Source: Eutypa lata (taxonomy: Eukaryota > Ascomycota > Sordariomycetes > Xylariales > Diatrypaceae). From it: 64,000 nucleotides of DNA. Where the stretch lies: contig JAKULF010000016.1 of NCBI GenBank assembly GCA_022661535.1, positions 372,001-436,000 of the forward strand, given 5' to 3'. Below the pieces are notes generated by a model, which ran no database searches, was not told the origin of the DNA, and saw nothing but the letters and a program-made list of their open reading frames with translations. Positions within the stretch are counted from its first letter, which is position 1, and each line of letters starts with the position of its first letter. Position numbers and translations under genes: made by a program. Positions 21,323 through 30,966 of the stretch are shown here, in pieces.

Positions 21323-23985
21323 ATGACTCGCTCCCTTATATCCCTCTTATCGCTCGTAGCCGGCGCCTCGGCCTGTGTTCGCGACTGGGACAGTCTTCAC
21401 CGCCGCATCGATAGGCACGCGGGACACGCAGCGCACGCCAAGAGACAAGATGTGGTCGAGTTCCCGCCCGTGCTGACGGAGAACGAGGCCACGCTCCTAA
21501 ACTCGTTCGATAACAACACCATCAGCGAGTGGTCGTACTACTACACGCATGGAGACCACCTGGGCGGTCATAACAAAACCATGGCAGAGTGGACGGCCGA
21601 CCGCTTCATCGATGCCGGCTTGAATGCCTCGTTGGCTGAGTTCCCTATCTGGGCTACGTATCCGATCGAGAGTAGTTTGGCTTTGATCCGTCCCGATGGG
21701 AGCATGCATAATGTCTCGTTGATAGAGGATGTCTTGGAGGAGGACGATACGACGAGTTATCCGAATCGGATCCCGGCTTTTCATGCTATGTCGGGTAATG
21801 GGAGTGTGAAGGCTGAATATATCTATGTTGGGTGGGCATACGATTTCCAACTAGTTAAGAAGAAGCGTTAGCTAATCGGTTCCCAATTTAGCCGTGCGAC
21901 ACAGGAAGACTTCGCTGCGCTGAAAGAAGCCGGCGTCGAGCTGGAGGGGAAGATCGCTTTGACGTCTTACGGAGGGGGCTATCGTGGTATCAAAGTCAAG
22001 AATGCGCAGGTAAGTTAATACTTCGAGATTCCATTGCTGCCAAGTTATCCTAGTTGAGCTAACGAGGGAAAACCAGGAAAACGGCATGGCCGGCTGCATA
22101 ATCTTCACAGATCCAGGAGACGACGGCGAAGTGACAGTGAAGAACGGCTATCTCGCATATCCAGGTATATCCCTTCAGTTTTCATTCAAACTATCATGAT
22201 GGCCATACTAACAACAGGGGGGGGGAAAAAGACGGGCCAGCAAGAAACCCCTCCTCCATCCAACGCGGCAGCGTCCGCTTCAGCTCGCTATACTCCGGCG
22301 ACCCAACAACAGTGGGCTACGCGTCAGCAGAAGGCGTGCCACGCAACGGGCTAGAGAAGTACACGCCGTCGATCCCATCGATCCCGATCAGCATGGCGGA
22401 CGCGCTCCCGCTCCTCCAAGCGCTCGAGGGCCACGGGCTATCGGCCGAGCAGGTGAACCGGTCGGGATGGGTGGGCGGCTTCGACGACGATGGGATCTCG
22501 TACAGCAGCGGCCCGGCGCCGGGTGCGGTTCTGGATCTGAACCATTACATGTCGGGGTTCATCACGCCCGTCTGGGACGTCATCGGCGTGATCAACGGCA
22601 CGAGCTCCGACGATGTCGTCGTCATCGGCAACCATCGCGATGCGTGGGTCATTGGCGGGGCCGCCGATCCGAATTCCGGCACCGCCGTCTTGGTGGAGCT
22701 CGCCAAGGCGTTTGGGAAGTTGTTGGAGACGGGGTGGAAGCCTAAGAGGACTATGTCAGTGTTGCCGCGGATGTCATATTCTTTCTAGTGTTCCATAACT
22801 GATGCCATAAACATAGAATCCTGGGTTCGTGGGACGCCGAGGAGTTCGGACTCCAGGGGTCGACGGAGTGGGTCGAGACGCACCTGCCCTGGCTCGTCTC
22901 GTCTGCCATTGCGTATTTGAACATCGATGTCGCTGTGTCTGGTCCGCGAACGGCCCTCTCTGGGTCCGGGGAGATCCAGACCATCGCTATCGAAACGATG
23001 AAGAAGATCCTGTACCCTGATACCTGGGGCATTGGACCGACGCTGTACGATATGTGGTACAACACCACCGAGGGTGAGATACCGCCCCTAGGAAGTGGGA
23101 GTGATTATGCTGCCTTCTATCATGCTGGCATCTCTGCTGTGAGTACTGTCCATATCTTCAACATCTTCTCAGTATTTGAGGTGGTTTGGAGCTGACTCTC
23201 TTGCGTAGATTGATATCGGATCGGACGGTGGAAGCACGGATCCCATCTACCATTACCACAGGTCAGTACTCTTTCTTTCAAAATGAACAGGAGAAAGGAG
23301 GGGAAGAGTTGAACTAAAACATGAATAAACAGCAACTACGACTCTTACCACTGGATGTCCACGTACGCAGACCCAGACTTCGAGATCCACACAGCGATGG
23401 GCCAATGGCTAACACTAATCGCGTACCACATCGCCGACGACACCGTCATCCCCTGGGACCTGCCGAACGCGGCCAAGGTCTTGAGGGAGTACTTCGAGGA
23501 GCTCAACGAGACCATCGCAGACGCGGGACTCGAGGTCGACACCGCGGAGCTCGAGGACGCGCTCGACGAGTTCGCCGCCCAGGCCGATAATATTAAGGGT
23601 GTTGCGACGCTCGCTGAGGCCTCGGGTAATCAGGTCTTGCTTGCTGTGGTCAATAGCAAGTATCGCGACTTCGCGAGGGGCTATGTGAGTCAGGGTGGCT
23701 TACCTGGGAGGCCGACGTTCCGTAATGTGCTTAGTGCGCCGGGCATCGATAATGGTGAGTGGTGTTCTTATTCCTGCTTCTGGTCATATCTCTCTCTCTC
23801 TGTATGTTTGTGTGTGTGTGTTGGGGTTTGGATGCTAACCAAGGCCATGTTGAATAGGCTACAGCGCTTCCGTGTTCCCACCGGTGACGGAGAGCGTTGG
23901 ATCGGGAGACTTGGAGACCGCCGCAGAGTGGGTTACTAAGAGCGCGAATGCGATTTTGAGGGCCGCTGAGATATTGAAGATCTAA
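21323..23985 (+). CDS. Secreted M28 glutamate carboxypeptidase / transferrin-receptor-like protein, 720 aa
   Basis: Eight exons: 21323-21831, 21892-22009, 22077-22164, 22232-22754, 22817-23138, 23209-23261, 23333-23754 and 23858-23985. A signal peptide (MTRSLISLLSLVAGASA) starts the protein. A PA domain follows, then the M28 peptidase with all zinc ligands visible: His and Asp in GNHRDAW and ADPNSG, Glu-Glu in DAEEFGLQGS, Asp in YLNIDVAVSG, and His in YHYHSNYDSYHWM. A helical TFR-type dimerisation domain closes it. The family cleaves C-terminal glutamate or acidic residues and includes yeast Vps70 and human GCPII; the soluble secreted form here has no transmembrane anchor beyond the signal peptide. 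The acceptor before exon 4 follows G8-A5-G and reads AAG, which is unusual. Confidence 0.92.
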
Positions 23986-24924
23986 GGATTGTATGTAGCA
24001 TTTGTGTTGGTTGCCGTGGAGCTAATTTGCGTGTCTCTCTGTCTGTCTCTTGATAATGAAGGCTGCAACAATAAATGGAACATTATAATGTCTCAGTCTA
24101 GTCATAAATGTTAAGATAATGCAAGAATCACATGGAAATTTGTAGTGGTCTCAAGACAAAGCTCCAGACTAAGAGGCTATTCACCTACGAATGATTGTAC
24201 AAAGAGCTAAGCATCAATGCTAGCTCAGGGTTCAATGACATAGAAAATGAGGTCACAGAGAAACAACAAGAAGATAGTAGAAGTGGGTGGTGGACCTTGA
24301 TTACTAGAGACGAGCTACGGAAGACTACCGGCTAGAATAAAAGTGCCGGTATGAAACTCCCAACGTAGCTATTGGGGGGACTGGGGATGGGGTATCAATC
24401 AAACCGACTGAAAAATGAGAAACCTAGTATACAAAGACCGATGCAGCATATAAACCATGACTTGCAGAGCGGTATCCCTTCATGGATCATTCCTTCCTAG
24501 AAAATCTGTCGACGATGCACTATTAATATAGCAAAATGCCCATGCCTATACGCCGCGAGGAGACCTGAAGATATCCAGAGCCGTTACCGTTGGACTGGTT
24601 GTTGTGGTAGTACCGTACCAGTAGAAGGACTTGTCGTGGTAGTTGACCAAGAGGATGAGAATAAGGAAATTTTAGACGAGAAATGCAGAAAACAAACGAG
24701 GATCCCCAAAGCAAAAGTTGTTGTGTCCACCACCACTCCGATGAAAGTGAAAGTACCGAGGCAGGTATTAGTCCGTGATTGTCACCGTTGAGTATTAGCT
24801 TGTGGACAATCTCTGACGTTGAAGGGCTAGAGATCGTTCCATTCTCAACCAAACACCGCTAGAATCGTCGAGGTTCCATGACGAAAGCTGGCTTGGGATT
24901 GGTGGGTGACGGCAAGATGGACTT
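23986..24924. other. Convergent intergenic region
   Basis: 3' flanks of the carboxypeptidase and of the Myb-like gene. A 109-codon frame at 24523-24852 has no domain and no plausible start context. Confidence 0.55.
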
Positions 24925-25890
24925 CTAGGCCTCGTCATGGTACGTGAAATGATGGAGATACTCGTGGGCGGGCTGCTCCCTGTAGCAGTAGACGGATTAG
25001 AATAGGGTCTTGGTGGTATCTACCAGATGGAAATGTGGTATGTGAATGGAAACTTACACCTTGATCTCCGACTTGGCCGCCTCAGGCTTAGCCTCCTCGG
25101 GCTTGACCTCGGGCTTGACCTCGGGTTTGACCTCGGTCTTTACGGGGGTCTTGCGCTCCTTCTTGGCGGAAGTGCCACCAGCCCTGTGTGCTAGCAGTCA
25201 GCCCTCTATCCTCTCGCAATGAAAGAAGCTTGCAAAATGGGTAAAAGGAAAACAGAGTGAAAAGATAGGCACAGTGGACTTACTGGGCCTTAGCCTTGCG
25301 CTTGCCGCCGGTGGGGGTGGCCTTCTCCTCGTAGTCGGTATCGTCCTCGGGGGGACCGTCAATGTCGACAGGGGAGCCCTTCGTACCCTTGGGCTTGCCG
25401 GCGCCGCCTCTGGCTCGCTTGGCCGGGGTGGAAGGGGCGCTGCCGGCGTTGGAGCCGTCTCCCTGGCTGCGCTTGAGCTTCTGCAGATGCTGTCTGGAAG
25501 AGGGAGAGAGAAGTTAGTATCACGTATCTCGAAAGTGGAAAATAATGAAATTGAAACATAATGAAATAGAAAATGTGTGGCCCATCTCGTGGGCCATCGT
25601 TAGTCATGAAGTAATTGACATTCCAGATGCGTAAACATGTAGGCAGACAGGTATCATTGTTGTAATACACAGTAAAGAGATGTCAAAACAAAGGTGCGGA
25701 AAGAAGTTGGTAGAGGGGAGGTCATTTACAGGGCAGCAGTGGGGGTGTAGTGATAACCCTGCTGGGCAAGGCGATCTTGGATCTTCTCCCAGGCCTCTGC
25801 AGAAGGGGTCACCTCGGCCAACACGGCCTGCAAGAGGTCGGACCGAGTCTTGTCGGTCCAGATAGTTCTACCGGCAGCGTTGGAAGACAT
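24925..25890 (-). CDS. Small Myb/SANT-like basic nuclear protein, 183 aa (proximal first exon + shared 3' exons)
   Basis: Four exons: 25730-25890, 25284-25493, 25058-25183 and 24925-24979. The first exon encodes a compact helical domain with Trp11, a second Trp (AEAWEKI) and QQGYHYTPTAAL; exon 2 completes it with QHLQKLKRSQ. This looks like the short fungal Myb-like DNA-binding family. The middle is basic (PAKRARGGAGKPKGTKG), then acidic (PPEDDTDYEE); exon 3 has four near-tandem KPEV/KTEV units rich in Lys-Glu-Pro. The last exon encodes a short tail ending in HDEA. The protein should be nuclear and chromatin-associated (inference). Three further first-exon-like units lie upstream in the same phase. 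Splice signals are strong throughout (GTAAGT, TTCCAG, CTACAG). Confidence 0.82.
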
Positions 25891-26178
25891 GATCGTAAGT
25901 AGAGGGGGTGTGTGGTGTTAGAGAAGGATAAGGATAGGATCAAATTTGGTTTCCAATTGGGAAAACGAGATGAAACCAGATGATGTTGTTGGTAGAGGAA
26001 GAAGTGATAAAGAAATTGTTGTCGAGCTTTAAGATTGCGGGGTGGGTGGGTGAAGAAAAACAAAAGTGGTGGTAAGTGTAAGAGTTTGGGGAAGTTGGTT
26101 GTCGACTGGGAAGGTGGTTGTCGAGGGGAAGTTGGGGTTAAAGTAAGGAAGGAGGTGTGAAAAAAAAGCAGCAGGTAC

Positions 26179-26333
26179 CTCAAGGCATGGGCCGAAAACG
26201 GGTAACCCATGTTTCGGGTTGCCTCGATGATCTTATCCCACTGGGCAGTGGATGGCTTCATGACATCCGCCATAGCAACGAGAATGTCGCTGCGGGCCTT
26301 GTCATCCCACGTCATATAGACCTTGGAAGACAT
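26179..26333 (-). CDS. Alternative or orphan first exon, Myb-like domain copy B
   Basis: ATG 26333 opens 155 nt ending at donor AG|GTACCT, in phase 2. The peptide begins MSSKVYMTWDDKARSDILV and has TAQWDKI and NMGYPFSAHALR. It aligns position by position with the first exon of the 183-aa gene. Between it and ATG 25890 there are only 289 bp, pyrimidine-rich on the coding strand and without a second tail exon. The simplest reading is an alternative first exon spliced to the acceptor at 25493; a dead duplicate is the other option. Confidence 0.65.
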
Positions 26334-26608
26334 CGTGAGTGGATGGAGGTGTTGAGGTACGTAATTGATGTTATGATGGTCCCAAATCTGGTGAATAAAG
26401 AGGGAGAAAGTAGTTCCAAGTGGTCTGGAAATCAAAGTGAAGTGGGATTACGAAATGGGGAAATTTGAGTTGTAGAAGGTTGTGGAAGATTGCTGGAGAA
26501 ATTGCTGCTGGAAATTGCAACACCAAGGTAGGCAGGCAGGTTCAAAAGAAATAAAATCGGAAAAAAAACCAAAAGGTCAAAGCACGTGCAAGAATGACAC
26601 TAACGTAC

Positions 26609-26766
26609 GCAAGTGAACCTCTGGTAACGTTGTGACCCTTAGCCAGGAGTGCGGACACAATCAAGTGCCATTGGGCTGGAGTTGGCTTCACTATCTCATT
26701 GTAGGCCATGAGGATGTCTCGATCCACCTCGGGGGTCCAATTCATACTGTTTGCTGATCTAGGCAT
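26609..26766 (-). CDS. Alternative or orphan first exon, Myb-like domain copy C
   Basis: ATG 26766 opens 158 nt ending at donor GC|GTACGT, again in phase 2. The peptide has MNWTPEVDRDILMAYNEI, PAQWHLI and AKGHNVTRGSLA. Same layout as copies A and B. 281 bp separate its end from ATG 26333, with no tail exon in between. Confidence 0.65.
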
Positions 26767-27499
26767 CTTAAACGAGTGAATGGAGATGACGATGCGAGTA
26801 AGAATGGGTTGTAATAAAATGGTAGGTACGATAGACCGTGTTCAGAGTGCCGTGTTGTGCGGATGTGACGATGTGATATTGTAGATGAAAGAATGAGAGA
26901 TGTTGTAATCAAAGTAACAATGGACGTAGATAATTTGATGAGACAGGTAGGTTGGCAGTTGCAGTTAAGTCCAGTCAAATGATGGGAAAGGTTTGTAGAA
27001 GGAGCTGTCGGCGAATAGGGGTCGACGATGAGGGGTTGGCGATATACGGTTTTGCCACGGACACTTGGGCCACTCCACAAACAACGATAATGGCTGGGGG
27101 CAAATGTGTAAGGGTTGAATAAATAGAGTAATTACCAGAAAGTTCTGATAGAGTGGTATATCTCCTCATTTGGCCAATTCGGACGAATGCAACTAGGTAA
27201 TGGTTGTGCGTTATGAAGGGTCACAGCGAGGGACAGATCTATGGTCTCCTGCGCTCCTACTTCCTTTGACTACGCGTTCATGATTGCACCTGGCGACGAA
27301 AGGAAGATAGTGGTGCTGTTGGGGAGACAAAATGAGTGTAGTCATGCTAGAAATCCCGGTGATGCAAAAGGAGAGTGTAATTTAGCGTTGAAGGTGTCGT
27401 GAGAAAGATTTCAGCAGGCAAATAGGCACACATGTACCCCTATCAAAGTCACAGGCACGAAAGCAAAACATCAAGAACAAAAAGTGAATTAAAGCTTAC

Positions 27500-27654
27500 C
27501 GAATAGCCTCCCAACCGATGTTATGGCCACGCTCCTGGAGGTAGGTGACAACGGTCTCCTGTTTGTCCGTGGGAATAGGTCCTAGGACCGTGAAGAGGAC
27601 GGCCGATAGATCCTTGAGGAGCTTTGGGTCTTGCCACTTGCCAGTAGTAGACAT
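27500..27654 (-). CDS. Alternative or orphan first exon, Myb-like domain copy D
   Basis: ATG 27654 (CACCATGTC) opens 155 nt ending at donor CG|GTAAGC, phase 2. The peptide has GKWQDPKLLKDLSAVL and ERGHNIGWEAIR. The second Trp of the family is replaced (TDKQETV). It is the most distal of the four units; 733 bp follow before copy C. A short alternative terminal exon in that gap (acceptor CCCCAACAG near 27325) cannot be excluded, but it would not complete the QHLQ helix. Confidence 0.6.
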
Positions 27655-29636
27655 GGTGACAATGTTGTGCCTGGGCGTTGCTTTGTAGAGTAGAAGGGGT
27701 GTAAGGCAGGTCCGACTCGAACCTTTGTACTGGAGAGTAGTAGTTGATAATGGTAATAATAAGTGTGCTTGACAGGATGAGAGAGGCTCGTAGAAAGTAA
27801 TGTTCTACTAACTGGATGATAGATGAAGAGATTCCTGAATATCTGATTGTGTATGATTTAAGAAGATGTTCGTGATGGACTTCACCCTTGGTGGTGGATT
27901 TAAGTAACAAACCAAGGCTGAAGTCTTGGTCTGGGAAAATTATGTAGGCTTGGGTTGCTGCGCAAGGGAAGGGTCGATGCGACAACGTGATAATTGCTAC
28001 TCACGATATTGTTGGATGGATGCCTAGTGTCACTTTGACGAGACAAAGCCTGCTGCTTGGGTATTGTACATACAGACACCAATAGTCAAATATAGTTAGT
28101 TATCAATAATCATATTGGAATGTTGGTGTGTATAGGGACCAATTGCAGCCATGTGGGGGTCAGCCATGCTATATAATAATCATCAATGACTTCAATAAAA
28201 GCTCTGTATCTACTCTATAATCGCTGACATTTCTATAATTACACAACCATTTAAACTAGACTTGGCTATTGGACCTAGCAACTGCACCTCATCTAGCTTA
28301 CTCTCTACCTGACTATAGATGGCATTTATCGTGTAATTATCAAGCTCCAAGTACTCATTCTATCTAGCCGTGGCAATTATGACAACTCAGATTTCTTACC
28401 TCCTTATTTCTTTTCCTAGGCCTAGGGTCCTATATGCAGACATTCACCCCGCGTAAGGTTGCCGGATTCGCCGCTACATTTCAATCGCGAAGTTCTACTT
28501 TGGCCAGCGACTCGTACTGGGGGCCGCTATACATCGGATTGTGCGAAGTCAAGCAGGGCAATGATGTAGTGGAAGAATAGAATGATGTATAGCATGGGAG
28601 AGAGGCATGTATTGGTCAGTGCAACCCCTGCCATATACATCGTCTACCTGCGATTTGTAGAGACGCATCATGTATAGCGCTAGTGAGAATCTCTGGCCGA
28701 TGTAGAACTTGGCTATCGGCATAAAAGAACGAATCGGCCGGCATCTTACAGCATGAATATGTATATTATTAACACGCATCGGAGGCAATAGTATAGTTTA
28801 GGAAAAAAGATACGATATGATGACGTTCCGAAGGTTATGTGTTTTAGATACTTCATTTCTACATATCACCTCGCATGGATGCACATTGGGCGATAGATTT
28901 ATACTGTATACTGTAGATTTGCCACGAGCATGTAATGAGAGGGCGCGAACTATACGTAGTTGGAGAAGCATGGCAGTGGATCGGCATTGAGTTGTGCTGT
29001 CGGCAGGAAGGGTGGAGGAGATAGAATTCCCTTCAGCCTTGATTGTTGAATGCCGACTGACGGGTATGATGATTTAGTACGGTTGCAGAAAACACACAAG
29101 TCTAGTAGCTGTCAAGAGGTTCGGTCCACTTCATTTGAGGACAAAGACATACACCACAAAGTGAGTACTGGATGTTTTACTAGATTAGAAGAGATAGTAC
29201 AACTACGAGATGAGTGAGATGAAAGAATTTGGAGGAAGTTGAGCTCCCATGTTCTAGTAGTGTCCCTGCTTTAGTTCACCTACGCCATACGCTTCCCTTT
29301 GATCCAACCACTCAGAACTCCCAAGGACTAAATAGACATGACGATGAAAGTGTTGTACATGTGTCGCGTAACTCAGATTATTTAGCTTGCCCCTCTAACC
29401 CAGTCTCCGATGCGGTAATGATGTGCACCAAACCAAGCCAAGGCTCTAGAAACAACGACACCAAAGGCAATAGCACCCCCGAGAATGAGAGCGCAGTGCA
29501 AGGGGCCGGAGTCAACTCAAATATTCCCCTGGCGAGTCTCGAGACAAAATGCTTGCTAGATATGACTAGCTAGATACTGCAGCTACTTAGATTCAGGTGA
29601 TGTTATGAGAGTCGTCGAACAGTGTGAAGTCATGTC
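27655..29636. other. Gap upstream of the first-exon array
   Basis: Contains the presumed distal promoter of copy D and about 1.5 kb without a convincing gene. A plus-strand frame of 114 codons at 29229-29573 starts at a TTG and has no family resemblance. Confidence 0.5.
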
Positions 29637-30936
29637 TCATGCCTCTCCGTAGAACCTATCAAGAGTGAGTATAAAATGAATGGATACAGAAAGAATGGGT
29701 ATACACTTACTCTGGTGCCCCATAGTGTTCATCGGAATCTGGCAATCCGTCAGCTGCCAGGGCCAGAACCGCTTCTTCATCATTTGGAGCTTCGTCGTTG
29801 TCATTCGGAGCATCATCACCAGGGGCTTCATCATTCGGGGACTGGTCATTAGGGGCGTCGTCATTGCTCTGTGACTTATCCGAGTCATCTAGTCGTTGGC
29901 GCTTGGCAGGATGCTCATCGAGCTCTTCTTCCTCCTGCGTTAGGTCAAGAGAATTTGTCTCCTGCACTTCAGCCGCGGCGGAAGTTGTGGTTGGTATGGG
30001 TACTGGCATCGGCATGCCTACAGCAAGCCCGGCGATACTTGGCTGAACATCTTGGGGTGGAGCAGTTGTCCCTGTTACTCCGCTGACGGCTGTGGCAGTG
30101 GTGACGGGGGCAGCAGAAGTGGCAGGGACAGTTGGAACGATAGGGGACTGATTAGAACCAAAGATGGGGGCGATGGGTTGCTTTCTCGGCCGACCACGCC
30201 CTGGGCCCGGCCTACGCGTGATAGGATTTGCCGTCGGATCGGACTTGCGGGGACTTTCCGATGCGGATCCATTCGGCTCAGTCTTGTGTTGGGCCCTCCG
30301 AAGGCCCTGGAAGTGTTGTCTGACATGAGTCAGCTTATTATGTCAAATAACGTGGTGAGCCTTATAGCTCCGAGAACTCATGGTATAGGGGATGCGAAAA
30401 GACATGATGAAAGTCCATATGAGTGAGATAGAAGTCCGAGTAATGGACGACAGAATAGGGTTTAATGACTATGAAGATGAGGGAACATATATGTAATGCT
30501 GAGAGGGAGAGGGGGGTTGTCCCAGTGCTATGCATTGGGATTTGGTAAAATGGGAAGATAGAATAGGAAAGGGGGACATGCGACAGAGTCGCAACAACAG
30601 AAGTTAAACCCTCAACAAACAATTCAAGTTTAGAAGAGGGGACACAATTCACCATCACAACAGAGCTAGAAAGAAAAACGAGGGAGGGATTGATTGATTG
30701 ATTGAAGATGAATGAACAAAGATCATCTCATCTTAATATACCGAGTATATCAGATTAAAAGCTAAATAGACACAATTGACTTACCGACATCCCTCATTGG
30801 TGAAGTTGTAACCCATGGATCGCATGTGGTTGCCAATGGTTGTCCATTCTGCGCCGCTTATTACTCCGATGTTTTTAACGGAGAGAATTGTGAAGAACAG
30901 ATCCTTGTCGGCTCTGTCATTCCAGTTCTTGTTCAT
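29637..30936 (-). CDS. Myb/SANT-like protein with AT-hook, 259 aa (full paralogue E)
   Basis: Three exons: 30785-30936, 29711-30319 and 29637-29655. Exon 1 begins MNKNWNDRADKDLFF, has AEWTTIG and MGYNFTNEGCR, and ends in phase 2 exactly as in the array at 25-27 kb; exon 2 continues RQHFQGLRRAQH. An AT-hook-like GRGRPRK lies near residue 90. Then come a Thr/Ala/Pro-rich stretch, a bipartite basic signal (AKRQRL) and an acidic repeat with several NDEAP/DDAPND units. The 19-nt terminal exon encodes FYGEA, like the short HDEA ending of the 183-aa gene. The first intron is long (465 bp). Binding to AT-rich DNA in the nucleus is inferred from the hook and Myb-like part. Confidence 0.78.
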
Positions 30937-30966
30937 CTTGGACTTGGACTTGGACTTGGACTTGGA
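30937..30966. repeat. Five-copy hexamer repeat abutting the start codon of paralogue E
   Basis: CTTGGA is repeated five times on the plus strand, so the leader directly before ATG 30936 reads (TCCAAG)n on the coding strand. Copy-number change would alter the 5' UTR immediately before the start. Confidence 0.9.

Noticed and set aside
24523..24852. 109-codon minus-strand frame
   Set aside because: No domain and no promoter or splice support; lies in a 3' flank.
25809..26435. 208-codon minus-strand frame covering copy B of the Myb-like exon
   Set aside because: Only the part from ATG 26333 to 26179 is protein-like; the rest translates promoter-like pyrimidine tracts.
29229..29573. 114-codon plus-strand frame
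   Set aside because: Starts at TTG, low-complexity composition, no domain.
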